This document shows, in pieces, positions 26,700 to 40,270 of a stretch of 64,000 nt of DNA. The DNA comes from Megalobrama amblycephala (lineage: Eukaryota; Chordata; Actinopteri; Cypriniformes; Xenocyprididae), in assembly GCF_018812025.1 (NCBI RefSeq), contig NC_063045.1, forward strand, positions 53,778,457-53,842,456, in the 5' to 3' direction. The position numbers and the translations under genes are program-made. The notes under the pieces are model-generated. The model was given only the letters and a program-made list of their open reading frames with translations, ran no database searches and had not been told where the DNA came from. Within the stretch, counting starts at the first letter, position 1; each line of letters opens with the position of its first letter.

Positions 26700-28160
26700 C
26701 AACCTCATTGTATGCCCTTAAGTGGAAGCTTTTTGCCTCTTGTAGGCAACGTGACCTAGACCCAGTTCATTGCCCTGTAGGTTCAGTACTGGAGTTCCTG
26801 CAAAGTCGTTTTTTGAAGAGGGCAGCCCCTGCCACTCTTAAGGTTTATGTGGAAGCCTTATCTGCTAAGCATGTGCCCATGGGAGGTGCTTCTATTTGAC
26901 ATCACCCCCTGGTTTCCCATTTCAGACAGGGATCAGGACGGCTTAGGCCTTTCCATCCTGTGCGAATTCCTTCATGGGATTTATCTATCGCCCTTGAAGG
27001 TCTAGCAGGCCATCCATTTAAGCCACTGGAGTCAGTGTCAGAGAAGTTTTTGACCCTGAAGACAGTTGTTTAGGTGGCTCTATCCTCTCTTAAGACAATA
27101 GGGGATCTGCAGGCTCTTTCAATCAGCCCTTCTTGTATAGACTTTGCCCCAGGGCTGGTGAAAGTTTTTCTGCGACCTAGGCCTGGGTATGTTCCTAAGG
27201 TTGCATCAAAAACGCAAAATGCGGGCAGTGGAATAGGGAAAAAGTGCAAGGTCTCGAGACTCGTTTTTTAAAAGTTGAACTGATTTGAACTTGAGTGTCG
27301 TGTTTTTAGAACGCCGTGTCATGCGCCAGATGCTGCAAAAGACGCAAGATGCAAGCGCAACAGTATACATGTCCGTCTATCGCCTATTTACATAGAAAAA
27401 CAATGAAAAAGTAGCACATTGGAATGGAAAAACGCGTTCTGTGTGAACGGCCCCATAGTTTTTCATTAATGACATCATCATTGACTAGTCGACGTTGACT
27501 TGACTTTAATTACATAAATGGCGACTTTAAAAAATCTGAAGTTGTTCAACCCCTAGCATCAACCCCATTTCGCTCCCAGCAGGTGGTCTTGGAGGCTTTT
27601 CCCCTCTTGATTTGGGGACTGAGAATGACATATCACTTCTTGGTCTATGCCTGGTGAGGGCTTTGAAGATCTACGTTGACCACACATTTCAGTGGTAATT
27701 GGCAGATCCACAATCCATCTGGCCAAATGTTTGTATGTTTTGGCAGCAAAAACAAAGGAGCTGCCGTCACCAAACAGAATGTCTCATTGGGTGATTGAGG
27801 CTATTTCTGCGGCCTATAAGGCGCATGGCACGGCTTCACCAGGTGTGCACGCTCATTCCACCAGAGGAATGTCTTTTTCTCAGGCTCTTTTTAAAAGCTC
27901 TTCGTTGGAAGATATCTGGGTTGTGGCAGGATGGTCCTCTCTGAACACCTTTATCAAGTTCTACACTGAAGACGACTCCCGGCTCCCAGGTTTGTTTTAT
28001 CTACTTGAGCGGACACTTTCCTTGGTCTTCCAGCTATCTTCAGGTACATGAAGGCGTTATGGTATATTGTTCCCATAGCGACAGTACGCAGCATTGAGGG
28101 AACCCATGAAAGGGAACATCTTGGTTACGTATGTAACCTTGGTTCTCTGAATAGGGAACA
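26700..28160 (+). mobile_element. DIRS tyrosine-recombinase half, copy C, with terminal repeat
   Basis: Reads TTSLYALKWKLFAS, PVGSVLEFLQ, PATLKVYVEALSA, IGDLQALSISPSCIDF and RPRPGYVPKV. After a small insertion it continues to the catalytic core HAHSTRGMSFSQAL...AGWSSLNTFIKFYTED, holding the HxxR, GW and nucleophile Tyr motifs of tyrosine recombinases. Stops and frameshifts make it non-functional. After about 28060 the sequence (ttcccatagcgacagtacgc ... gtaaccttggttctctga) looks like the DIRS terminal repeat. It is the missing half of copy A, separated from it by an MMP gene. Confidence 0.8.
27210..27555. mobile_element. Small insertion in the DIRS recombinase
   Basis: 346 bp that breaks the recombinase between VAS and TPFRSQQ codons, flanked by GCATCAA (27203-27209, 27556-27562). 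A hAT-like end (caacccct) is visible. The same insertion is in copy D at 61540-61890, so it predates the block duplication. Confidence 0.65.
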
Positions 28161-28729
28161 GTGGTGGAAAAAGTACTAAACAATTGTACTTAAATAAATG
28201 TATTGCTATTAAGAAATAATTTAGAGTACAAGTAGAAGTACTGAAAAATAATATGACTCAAGTAAGAGTAAATAAGTAGTTTGCTGAAAAGCTACTCAAG
28301 TTACTACATAACAAAGAACTTTAGTATTATTTTTCTATTTTTGTATTAAACCTCTGGCAAAATCACACCATTACACTCAAACCCATGTTCGCACTGCTGC
28401 TGAGCCAGAAAGAGCAGTTGTCATGTACAGTTTAGGTATCAAACAGCTTCAAAAACAGTGTTTTCAACCACTCAGTATCATCATTTCTGTGTTACAAATA
28501 TTCATTTATCTCAGAAGTACTAGGGAAAAAAGTTTATAGTTTGGATATAAAAACTACAGTTGTGAGCAAAATAGAGCAAAAACACATTTTGAATGCAACT
28601 TGTATCGATTACATTGTTACACCACTAGGTGGTGACAAATGACTGTAAAATGTATATATTGAACATTTGAAATTGAATGATCTATTCTGTTTTCCCTCAA
28701 TGCTTTTTTCCTGCATATGATCCCATTAG

Positions 28730-29110
28730 GGTCCATTCTCAGGAAATAGGACATTTCGTTTCACTGTTATGCAGATGACACACAAATGTATCTGCCACTG
28801 AAACGGAAAGATGCCAGACCTTTAAAACCTCTGTTTGACTGCCTCAAAGACATTAAAGATTGGATGGCCCTACGTTTTTTACATTTTAATGAGAGCAAGA
28901 CTGAAATCATGATATTTGATTCGAACTGTACTAATAAGGCCTCTAACACTGATTTAGGCCCTTTGCTTCCCTATGTTCACTGTTAAAAATCTGGGTGTAA
29001 TAATGGATATGGATTTTAAACTTGACAAACAAATAAACTCTGTAGTCAAGTTTTTAGCAGTTAAGGCTTTTATCTAAAGTTAAGCCTTTTTTGTCATTTA
29101 ATGATTTTGA
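28730..29110 (+). mobile_element. LINE (L2/CR1-like) fragment
   Basis: RT fragment with YADDTQMYLPLKRKD and a following FNESKTEIMIF motif; truncated at both sides, with stops. A MITE end (ggtgagtaaatcatggg) lies near 29390. 28161-28729 holds no gene. Confidence 0.65.
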
Positions 29111-29493
29111 AAGTCTTAAACATGTTTTTATTTCATCTCGTTTATTGTAATGCCCTCTATGTTGGTGTCAACCAGGCCTCCCTCTCACGCGTGCAGTTAG
29201 TGCAGAATTCTGCAGCTTGACTTTTAACACAAACGCGTAAATGGGAATATATTTTCCCCATATTGGCTTCCCTACATTGGCTTCACCATTATAAACTTTG
29301 GAAGAGTAAGGATATTATTTAATATATCTCAGATTGTGTTTGTCTGAAAGAAAATAGTCATATACACCTAGGATGGCTTGAAGGTGAGTAAATCATGGGA
29401 TAATTTTCATTTTTGGGTGAACTATCCTTTTAATGCACACTGCAGTAAGCTAGATCAATATTAGGCATGGTAAAACATGGTACCCTCTGTCAG

Positions 29494-32400
29494 CAGGGTT
29501 GGGGAGTAACGAAATACATGTAACGACGTTACGTATTTAAAATACAAAATTTGAGTAACTGTATTTCGTTACAGTTACATTTTAAATAGATGGTAATCAA
29601 ATTACGGTTACATTCAAAAAGTATTTTAGATTTGAATTTTTATGTCATTTATTTCATTTAATAGACTATTAACGTAAGCTGTTTGAGGATTTTTAACCAA
29701 CGAGCCAATGTTGATGATTCTCCGACTCTGTCTGCTTAAAAAAACGCGCGCGCAGCCTGTTCAGATATCAGCAACCTGCAGAGTCAGACATGAGATTGAT
29801 TGCACGCAAAAAATGGACAGGGAAACGGAATAATGCATTTCTCTAGTGGAAATTCAAAGACTTTTTACTTATAAACATGAAAAAGCATGTACAGTAACAT
29901 CATAGTGCAATGTAAGCTATGTCTACTGCAACAAAACTTCTATCGGCTTCAAAGGATTCAACATCTAATCTGAAAAAGCATCTTGAGGTAGGCCTAAGCT
30001 GTTCTTGGTCTTTGAAAATGTTACTTTCCTTATTTACTCCTTATTTTCCTATTTACTCGTACGTTGAGCTTTATATGGTTATCATTAGCCTACATTTAAT
30101 ATTTAAGAATTTATTAGTTCTTTGAAATATAACATAATCCTCATAGAATTAACATCCACATGCGTTAAATAATGTTTTATAAAGCCAATATCTTGGTGTA
30201 CTTTACAGACAAACTTTAAATCTTAATCATTCTTTCCAAATGTTTAGGTATATGGCGCGTGCGCGAGTTCCACTGGTCATTAAAGGTGCTAAAAAGGATC
30301 TTTTTGTCAACTGAGAAACCAAAGACTGATAGTGAGTTTTTGAAATGAGCGCATGCGCATGCGGGAATGCCTCCCAAAACTCGTGCACGGGTATTGAAAC
30401 ACGAGTGTTTACCACCAGCATTCGCTGTGTCGTGTTAGTGGATTCATTATGTCGGACTCACCGCAGGTAATTTATAATCTGCAGTTGTTACTCCTGTCTC
30501 CTGACAAAAACATTGCACGCGGCGCCTGTAGACTGTGAAAAGTTACTGGAGCGTGCAGCCGCTCACGTCTCGCACAAGGAACGTCATGGCAGTGATTGAC
30601 AAGCCAGAGGGCCAATCGTTTGAATACGGACACAAAGAGGAGAACAGACGCACCAGCAGAGAAAATACTGCACCATGCACAAGCTCACTGTTCACCAAAT
30701 ATAGGAAGAATAATATAAATATTAAATTGGGGTTGATATGAATGTATCTCTGAAGGGAACTGTCTGCAGAAATGTTTTGATGGCTTTTCCTCTTATCTTC
30801 AGCGCAGCGCTGCATTGTGTATAGCTGTAACCATAGAAACGCTATATCACTGCTGTTCCATAAGTGCCACCTACTGTCAGAGATTGAATCTGCATTTCAT
30901 TCAGTCCGTCTGCTGATTTTGTTTTATGTAGCATAATTTCACAAAGCTAAAGTCAGAGCAGGCTGTTTTTGCTGTTAATCTTGAAATTATACAATAATTT
31001 AAATGAAAAACAACTGATCAAGGTATTTTTCTCAAGATGGCGCCTGTGTGCTGGGCCTGCCGTCTATCGCTCTTGTGGTTGCTTGTCTGGTTGTCTGCTC
31101 TATTTTTAAACTGTTACACGCTTTTAACTTACGACCGCCAAACACTTTTGGATATCCGCAACTCGGTTGCGACCTCATTTACAAACTCTTACACTTTAGA
31201 TGTGGACTGCTCCTTTAACAAGACAGATGAGTCGTTCACATCAGCTGTCCCGGGACATATCCGCCGGTGGCCCCTCAGCATCCCGCGGAGAAAGCGAAGG
31301 AGGAAATGAGGAAACCGCGGAGGATACATCATGAAGCTAAAGGCTCACTTGCGGGCTGGTTTTCTCTCGGATCCTTCCCACGAATTGCTTAATGGCGGTT
31401 CTACTACCTGGCGCCCGCGGGACGTGGCATACCGGTGGCTTCGTCATGTTCTCCCCGTGCAACCGAGCCGTTTTTCGTTCCGATCTCTTCCGTATCGGCC
31501 TCGGCTCCAGACGTCGGGGAGTGACTCATAGAAATCTGCGCACGCTGAAAAGAGCGTTATAGCCTACAGCATTTCACTGAACTGATTGGCAATATTGCCA
31601 CAAATTACGACTGCTTCCTATTGGTGGGGGACTTTAATATCCATGTCTGCTGTCCGTCTAACCCCTTATCACATGAGTTTCTTAATATTATCAATGCTTT
31701 TAATCTCTCCCAGTGGATCAGTGACTTTACACATATTTTGGGTCATACGTTGGATCTTGTACTCTCATATGGGTTTGATGTGACTGATGTTGTGCTCTCA
31801 GATTTTATGATTTCTGACCATAAGCCTATATTATTCACACTATCTCTTCCAGAGCTCTCTCATTCTTCTAATACAACTGTAAGTCTCTCTCGTTTCTACT
31901 CTCCTAATTTTAGCACAAATTTCAACTTGTGTTTTGCTGAATGTTGCTCACAATTGAACTTGGATCAACCATTATCTGACTTGGATGCTGATCAACATCT
32001 GAGCCTCCTGAACTCCTGATCTGTTACCAATCCTTCTGTTAACACCTTGCCTGTTGCATCTGATGCTCTCTGTGAAAACTTCTTGAGATACTTTAGTGAC
32101 AAAATTACGAACTTAAGACTTGGTGTCTGTCCCACCTTAACGTTAGCCAATTCTCCAATCATGTCACCTGCCTCTGCATTTTTGGATGCTTTTGAACCCA
32201 TCAATCTCCAGGAATTGAAGGAGGTGATTGACAATCTTAAACCCTCATTTTGTCCTAGTGATATTATTCACCCCAAATTTTTTAAATTAATTATTGATTC
32301 GATTGGGCCTGGTCTGTTATCTCTTGTTAATAAGTGTCTCCAAACTGGCTCTGTTCCTGCTGACCTTAAAGTCGCTACAGTCACTCCTCTGCTCAAGAAG

Positions 32401-34945
32401 CCTTCACTGGACCCCACTGTCCTAAAAAAATTTCGTCCAATTTCTGTTTTGCCTTTTATTTCAAAAGTTTTAGAGAAAATTGTGCTGAATCAACTTCAAC
32501 ACTTTATGACTAGCAATTCTATTTATGAGGTTTTTCAGTCTGGTTTTAAGTCTGCTCACAGCACTGAGTCCGCCCTTTTGAGAGTGTTAAATGACATCTA
32601 CATCTCCACTGACTCTGGGGACTCTGTGGTTCTTATTCTTTTAGATTTATCAGCTGCTTTTGATACCATAGACCACTCCTTACTATTATCTAGACTAGAG
32701 TCTTGGGTAGGTCTAAAAGCAAACGCTCTGAAATGGTTTCATTCATACCTATCTGACAGAAAGTTTTTAGTGAAGCATGGGTAATTTTTCCTCTTCCCCT
32801 GCTCCTTTGAACTGTGGCCTTCCACAAGGCTCTATTTTAGCTCCGTCTCTATTCTCTCTGTACATGCTCCCTTTGGGCTCTATTCTACGAAAGCATGGTG
32901 TGTTCTTTCATTTCTACGCAGATGACACTCAAATCTATCTTCCAGTCAAGAGAAACAATTCCACTGCGATCTCCTCTCTTCTCCAATGTTTAGAGGAGGT
33001 CAAACTATGGCTAGCCCAAAACTTCCTCTTCTTAAACGAGGACAAGTCCCAATGAGATCTCTCAGTGTATAAGCCCTGAGCTAGAAAGTTTATCCGCTTT
33101 TAGATCGACACGGGTGCAGTATTATTATTGACCAGCATTTAAAATTTGACAGACATATCTCCTCTGTTATTGGATCCAGTTTTTATCAGCTTCGTTTACT
33201 GTCTAAAATTAAAAACCTTCTCACCCCAAAAACTCTCGAAATGGCTGTTCATGCATTTGTTACGTCACGTCTAGATTACTGTAATTCCTTATATTGCGGT
33301 ATATCTAAATCTCAAATTGCACGACTTCAGCTAGTCCAAAATGCTGCCGCCAGACTTCTTTTGAATGACTTTTACTCCGCTCACAACTTGGATTTTATGT
33401 TCATCACGGAATCCTGGATAAAGTGTCGCAAACATGAACACATCACTCCTATTCTTAGATCCCTTCACTGGTTGCCAATTTGTCAGAGAATAGACTTTAA
33501 AATTCTTCTCTTCGTGTACAAATCCCTACATAACAAAGCTCCTGTTTATTTATCTGAACTCCTCCACTCCTATACTCCACCAAGAAAGCCTCCGTTCTTG
33601 TGATCAGGCTTTGTTGGTCGTTCCACGCGCTAGACTGAAGCGCAGAGGTGAGCGTGCATTTGCGGTGGCAGGGTCACGACTTTGGAATACTCTACCTTTA
33701 GAGATTAGGCTGGCCCCTGTCTTGCCTATTTTTAAGTCCTTGCTAAAAACTTTTTTATTTTCCTTAGTGTACTGATTACCGTGATATGTTAAACTTTTAA
33801 ATAGGTGGTTTTCTATTTTCTTCTGGTTTATTTTTATGTATGTGTGATATTCTTGCCCTTCTGTAAAGCACTTTGGTCAGCCTGGGGGCTGTTGGAAATG
33901 TGCTATACAAATAAAATTTAACTTGAACTTGATCATGCTCATGCTCATGTTCATAACATCTTTGTTGGGACTGTGATAAAAATCCAGTGTTTGCCTCTAA
34001 TATCAAAGAGCTACACACATTTTTTGAACAAATAAACAACAAATATATTTACAACCAGTATCAGAATCGTCCAATTTGCTTCTATTGGCCATGAAAAATC
34101 AAAATAGTTGCATTACTAATAATAATAAAAAAAAGAAAAATAAATAAATAAAGGATTATTTAAAAAAAATTTCTTTGCTGTTTGTTCTTTATATGGTTAA
34201 TATTAATGCAGCTATCAGTCCAGTAAGGTTAAATATTAGTATAAACATATTTATACTAGGGATAGTTCACACAAAATGATCATATTTTTTTCCAAACCTG
34301 TAAAATGTGGTGGTGGAGAGATGCAAAAAACTGTTGAGAAACCGTAGGTGAGTCAGCTCTGAATATAGGTCTTCTCTCGAGATTATTGGGTAGATCATTT
34401 CATTTCATTTTCTTTATAAACATTCTAAATGTTACAAAGAAACTTTGTTAATAAAACAATTTAAACCACTGTGTCAATTCGACTCTATACACCTATAAAA
34501 CAACCTATATTATTAACAATATTTTATTATTGTTATTTAATATTTTGTTATGCCTCTGATGCACATCTTTACAAATATAAGAAAGAAACAAAACAAACAA
34601 ATATTTTCATAATTTGTTTATCAAGTTATTGAAATTCTTTTCCAACACATAGGTTATGTCTAATAAATTGCAGATATATATTTTGTAACTGATGTTAAAA
34701 ATACAATTTAGTGGAAAACCAAATCCTGGTGGGAAGAGGTCATTTTTATTTACAGGTTGTAAACTTAAAACAGAACATCAAGTTAATATGGTCCTTTGTG
34801 TTAAGTATTTCAAAGTATTCCAAAGTATTTAGATTAAGTTACTAAACTTGAGTAATGTAACGAAATACGTTACAGATTACTTTTTAAAGCATGTATTTTG
34901 TAATCTGTAGTGAAATACATTCTAAAAGTAACCTTTCCAACCCTG
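29494..34945. mobile_element. hAT transposon with BED-finger remnant, carrying a LINE insertion
   Basis: Starts CAGGGTTGGGGAGTAAC, ends GGTTACTTTCC-type sequence (aacctttccaaccctg), and has an exact 8-bp duplication TCTGTCAG (29486-29493, 34946-34953). 29919-29988 encodes KLLSASKDSTSNLKKHLE, the second half of a BED zinc finger, ending at a splice donor. The catalytic hAT domain is missing. 30130-31020 has no identifiable gene. Confidence 0.8.
31030..33935 (+). mobile_element. L2/CR1-clade LINE, nearly full length but broken
   Basis: Endonuclease remnants at 31586-31850 (LPIGGGLx-type start; ISDHKPILF), RT from 32047 to 33055 (FRPISVLPFISKVLEK; LLDLSAAFDTIDH; GLPQGSILAPSLFSLYML; FYADDTQIYLPV) and the C-terminal domain at 33241-33603 (YCNSLYCGISKSQI). 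The tail (gtgctatacaaataaaattt) is typical of L2-type LINEs. Several stops and frameshifts split the frame. It lies inside the hAT element. Confidence 0.85.
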
Positions 34946-34953
34946 TCTGTCAG

Positions 34954-35420
34954 TCAAGAAAACGAGATTTAAACAATAAGACCTACTGCCCTGCAAACAA
35001 GCCTGCACTGGCCCTTTACGGGCCCACTTAGGGCTGCCCACGCGGGGCCCCTGAGAATTTGCTCATTGACAAAACGTTGGCCCTGCATGGTCATCCCTTA
35101 CTTAGCCTCCAGGAAGCTTTAGCGCTGTTTTATTGAAAATAATAAAGTTTGAAGTCACCGTTATGGAGGTAAGCGCTTGCTTTAGTTGGGCACTTGACCC
35201 TTGATTTCTTAACTTTAACTTATGTTATTTAGATACCTCTTATAGTACATTTGAACCCATAGTGTACTACAAGTGGCAACTAAATATATTTTTTAAATGC
35301 AGAGATAGTATATTAAAAGCACATTTTAGTTCATATTTCATGGTGTCTCAAAATAGCTAATTTGAGTACACTTAGATGTTCTTAATATTATCTTAAAAAT
35401 AATTTTTAGTATATTAAGCA
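34954..35420. other. Intergenic, no gene seen
   Basis: Ordinary unique-looking sequence between the hAT element and the minisatellite. Confidence 0.5.
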
Positions 35421-35429
35421 CAAAATTAG

Positions 35430-36720
35430 TGCGTGAAAATAGAGCACTTGAAGTACATAATAGAAGTGTACATTTTTTTTCACCTGGGATAGCTTTGTGC
35501 AACAGACAGACAGAGACAAGAAACCAATGTCTTTCAGTAGAGGAGGACAGTGGACCTCTCATTTTACCCCTACTGGTGAAAAACGTAATTGCATGTCTAA
35601 AATTCAATTTATTTTTATAATAACTTTCTTCAGCAGGAAGATAGAAACGTGAAACAAGTGCCAATCAATAGAGGGGGACAGTGGACAACTTTCACAACCT
35701 TTCAGTTCACCATAGTGGCTGATTAGGGAATTGCATGTTCAAAATTAACCTTCTTTTTGTAATAGCTTTTTCCATTAGGGAGACAGAGAAACCAGTGTCC
35801 AGTGTCAATCAATAGAGGAGGACAATGGACAACTTTCACAACCTTTATTTTTACCCCTGCTGGTGGAAAAGGGAATAGCATGTCCAAAATTAAAGGATTA
35901 GTCCACTTTCAAATGAATTTTTCCTGATAATTCACTCACCCCCATGTCATCCAAGATGTTCATGTCTTTCTTTCTTCAGTCGAAAATAAATTAAGGTTTT
36001 TGATGAAAACATTCCAGGATTATTCTCCTTATAGTGGACTTCAATGGCCTCCAAATGGTTGAAGGTCAAAATTGCAGTTTCAGTGCAGCTTCAAAGGGCT
36101 TTAAACGATACCAGACGAGGAATAAGGGTCTTATCTAGCGAACAATCGGTCATTCATATCTTTCTTTTTGTAATAGCTTTGACCATCAGGGAGACCAGTG
36201 GACATTTTTCACATCCTTTCATTTTACCCCTACTGGTGGAAAAGGGAATTGTGTGTCCAAAATTAACATTATTTTTGTAATAGCTTTGTGCAACAGAAAG
36301 ACAGACATGAAAGTAGTGTCTTTCAGTACAAGGGGTCTTTCACAGCCTCTCTTTTTACCCTTACTGGTTGAATATGGAATTGCATGTGCAAAATAAACTT
36401 TCTTTTTGCCATAGCTTTCTTCAGCAGGAAGAAAGAGACATGAGACCAGTGTTATAGAGGGGCGCAGTGGACACATTTCTCAACCTCTCTTTATACCCCT
36501 ACTGTTGGAAAAGGAATTGCATGTTGAAAATTAACATTTTTGTAATAGCTTTTGCATCAGGGAGAAAGAGACATAAAACCAGTGCCCATCAATAGAGGGG
36601 GACAGTTTACATATTTCACAACCTCTCTTTTTACCCTTGTGGCTGATTAGGGAACTGCATGTTCAAAATTAACTTTCTTTTTGAAATAGCTTTTTCAAAC
36701 CTCAAGTAGTTCTGTTTTTT
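35430..36720. repeat. ~135-bp minisatellite with an inserted MITE
   Basis: Diverged tandem units with the cycle 'aatagctttgtgcaacag / gacagagacaagaaaccagtgt / caatagaggaggacagtgga / caacctctcttttacccctac / ggaaaagggaattgcatgt / ccaaaattaacttctttttg'. Unit starts are near 35490, 35620, 35760, 36170, 36280, 36410, 36545 and 36690. A dispersed MITE (aaggattagtccactttcaa ...) occupies about 35893-36165. No coding. Confidence 0.8.
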
Positions 36721-36879
36721 TTACTAATAAAAAGACCATTTCCTTCCTGAGATTAAGTCCTCGCCTCATCCCTTACCTCAAACCTGAAATATATAATGTA
36801 TTACATAGATGTATTTTCATAGTAGTATTTAAAAGTGTTTCATAGTAGTATTTAAAAACAAATCTCCTCTTCTTTCCAG

Positions 36880-38495
36880 ATCATTGGGATGGTTACCCTT
36901 TTGATGGACCAAATGGTTTTCTGGTTTCCCTCCATTTGAGGGCATTGTGGTGATGCCCATTTTGATGATGATGAGATGTTCTTGTACAGATGTCGTCAAA
37001 GTTAGGATTCATCTGGAGTCTTCAGTTTGTACAAATGCTTAAAATAAAAACAAACTGTTTTTGCATTCCTACTTACTGTATTCCTCAGGTTGCAATTTGT
37101 TCCTGGTTGCTGCCCATGAGTTTGGACACTCTAGGGCTTGAACATTCCCGGGATCCTGGTGCACTGATGTATACGTTTACAGAGACGTTGATACCTTCTC
37201 CCTCCCTCAAGATAGTGTAGATGAAATCCAGTCTTTTTTATGGTAAGATGTTACAAATTACATCATGTTGAACACGATGGTTCAAAAGACCCTGAAAGTG
37301 CCGTTTGTAATGATTTGACTTATCGAACAGGCCCAAACCCTGATGTCCACCCTGATGATACAAAACCCACACCACCAGTTACCCCAAACACATGTGATCC
37401 CAACCTGGTCTTGGATGATGTCACCATGCTCCGCGGAGAGAGTATGTTCTTCAAGGGCAGGTAAACAGAAATGTCGATGTGAGCTTATGATAGTTATATG
37501 ACTTGTCGGATCTGACGTCTCGATGACTATCGGGTGTCTGGCTTTATTCCCAGCTTCTTCTGCCACATTTATCCCCTGAGCACAACCGCTGAACTACATC
37601 TCATTAAAAGCTTCTGGCCTGAGATTCCTGAATATATCGATGCAGCATTTGAGAGTAAGAAAAACAATTTAATATAAGAAACTGAAACACTCTTCCAAAA
37701 GAGGTTCCAAATGTGGGTTTTCACATCGATGCCATAGAAGAAACTTAATGGGTTCCCCAAAGAACCGTTCACTGAGAAGAACCATTTTAAGAACATTTTA
37801 ATAATCGAAAGAACCTTTTTCCACTATAAAGAAACTTTTGTCCATTAGAAAGGTTCCTTGAGTGTTAAAGGTTCTTCATGGAACCATAGATGCCAATAAA
37901 GAACCTTTAATTTTTTAGAGTGAAGATAACTACATGTCATATGAGAAATTAAATATAATTTGAATATGTTGTCACACCTCAGGAGAGAAGGTCTGGGCTC
38001 TCTATGGTTATGATGTGGCACAGGGTTATCCCCAGAGTCTCAGCATGTTCCGTTTGCCAAAAAATGAAGAAAATCAACGCAGTCCTCTACGATGAGACCA
38101 GCCAGTTTTTCGTAGAAAGCCATATTTACAGGTCAGTAAATCAGTCTGAACGAGTTAGCATTGTCATCTTTTTCAAGAATCTTCAAGTAACGAGAATTTA
38201 TTTTGTGCAGTTATGATGAGGAACAACGCAGAATGGAGAAAGGTTATCCTAAACCGGTAGAAGTTGTTTTCCCTGGAATGACAGGGAAGGTGACCGCAGC
38301 CTTCCAGTACAAAGGTGAGGGTTTTACAAAATGTAACAAGAGAAAATCTAAAATAAAATCCCATCTAACTCTGTCTTTCATGATCATTTTTAGGCTTCAA
38401 CTCTCTCTTCAGCGGATCAAAGGTTTTTGAGTTCGAGCTCCTACAACAACAAGCTGTTCCGTGTTCTGAACAACAATTATTTCCTGCCATGTTAA
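36880..38495 (+). pseudogene. MMP13-like pseudogene (exons 4-10 only)
   Basis: Decayed copy of the gene at 2711-5906. Exon remnants: 36880-37000 (8-bp net loss), 37089-37243, 37331-37460 (intact), 37554-37656 (3' end and donor deleted), 37983-38131 (11 bp lost), 38211-38314 (intact), 38394-38495 (1-bp gain). A 2-bp deletion in exon 5 shifts the frame within the zinc-binding helix just after GGACACTCT, and exon 4 is also shifted. Exons 1-3 and the promoter are absent; the minisatellite abuts intron 3. The splice-flanking introns, including the intron 7 MITE, are still alignable, so it arose by DNA duplication, not retroposition. Confidence 0.92.
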
Positions 38496-38662
38496 TTGGT
38501 TACCCAATTAAATATTATCTGCAGTACAGTTATCTACAGTGTAAAAATATGCGGAAATGACAGAACAAAAAAAATTTTGTTTAAAAAAAATTACTATTTT
38601 TAATTTGATTTGTGGTGATGTTGATGGATGTTGAATCAGCAGATTCTCTCGTCTCTTAGTTA

Positions 38663-40268
38663 CAGTTGTGGCCAGAATTATTAGACCCCTTCCTAAATAT
38701 GATCAATGATGACTCTAAAAATAAATATGCATTATTTATCCTTTTGATCTTTAATTCATAAAATTAGCAAAAATCTAACCTTTCATTGAAGGAAAAGAAT
38801 AGAAAGTGGGGGGGGAAATAACATTATGAAATAAATGTTTTTCTCCAAAACACGTTGCCCACAATTATTAGCACCCTTTTATTCAATACTTTTTGCAACC
38901 TCCTTTTGCCACGAGAACAGCTCTGAGTCTTCTTCTATAACGCCTGATGAGTTTGGAGAACACATGAGAAGAGATCAGAGACCATTCCTCCATACAGAAT
39001 CTCTCCAGATCCTTCAGATTCCAGCTCCATGATGGTGCTTCTTCTCTTCAGTTCACTCCACTCATTTTCTTTAGGGTTCAGGTCAGGGGACTGGGATGGC
39101 CATGGCAGAAGCTTCATTTTGTGCTCAGTGACACATTCTTGTGCTGGTTTTGATGTTTGTTTTGGATCATTGTCCCGACGGATGATCCAACCACAGCCCA
39201 TTATAAGATTTCTAGCAGAAGCGGTCAGGTTTTGATTTTTTATCTGTTGGTATTTGATAGAATCCATGATACGATATATCTGAACAAGTTGTCCAGGACC
39301 TCCAGCACAAAAATAGGCCCACAACATTAAAGATCCAGCAGTATATTTAACCGTGGACATGGAGCACTTTTTATCCATGTGTGCACCAAACCCATCTGGT
39401 GGGTTTGCTGCCAAAAAGCAATTTTTTTAGTTTCATCTGACCATAGAAGCTCGTCCCATTTGAAGATCCAGTCATGTCTGGCAACTGAATATGTTGGAGA
39501 TTGTTTCTGGATGAGAGCAGAGGATTTTTCTTGAAACCCTCCCAAACAACTTGTGGGGATGTAGGTGCTTTTGATAATTTTTTTTAGGCTTTCTGAGATT
39601 CAAGACTCAACTAATCTCTGCAATTCTCCATCTGTGATCCTTGGAGAGTCTTTGGCCACTCAAACTCTCCTCCTCACCGTGCATTAGGACGATTTAGACA
39701 CGTGTCCTCTTCCAGGCAGATTTGTAACATCTTTAGTTGATTGGAACTTCTTAATTATTGCCCTGATGGTGGAAATGGGGATTTTCAATGCTTTAGCTAT
39801 TTTCTTACAGCCACTTTCTATTTTGTGAAGCTCGACAATCATTTGCTACACATCATAACTATATTCTTTGGTTTTACTCATTGTGATGAATGATTAAGGG
39901 AATTTGGCCTTTGTGTTTCCTCATGTTTATATTCCTGTGGAACAGGAAGTCATAGCTGGACAATTTCATGTTCATGATCACCCCGGTGAGCTAAAAAAAA
40001 TTTAAATATGAATGGGAATATACTTCAGAGATATTTTACTCATAAAAAATTCTAGGGGTGCTAATAATTGTGGGCAACGTGTTTTGGAGAAAAACATTTA
40101 TTTCTTAATGTTATTTTCCCCCCACTTTCAATTCTTTTCCTTCAATGAAAGGTTAGATTTTTGCTAATTTTATGAATTAAAGATCAAAAGGATAAACAAT
40201 GCAGATTTATTTTTAGAGTCATCTCTGATCATATTTAGGAAGGGGTCTAATAATTCTGGCCACAACTG
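38663..40268 (-). mobile_element. Tc1-like transposon (1.6 kb) with decayed transposase
   Basis: Long terminal inverted repeats of about 215 bp (cagttgtggccagaattatt) and TA duplications; the unfilled site is visible at 6399 in the paralogous flank. The minus-strand transposase is readable from about 39545 to 38935, with NDPKQTSKPAQECV and WPSQSPDLNPKENEW giving the D and E of the DD34E triad. Upstream parts are broken by stops. Confidence 0.9.
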
Positions 40269-40270
40269 TA

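Noticed and set aside
39029..39235. Plus-strand frame within the second Tc1
   Set aside because: Antisense shadow of the Tc1 transposase on the minus strand.
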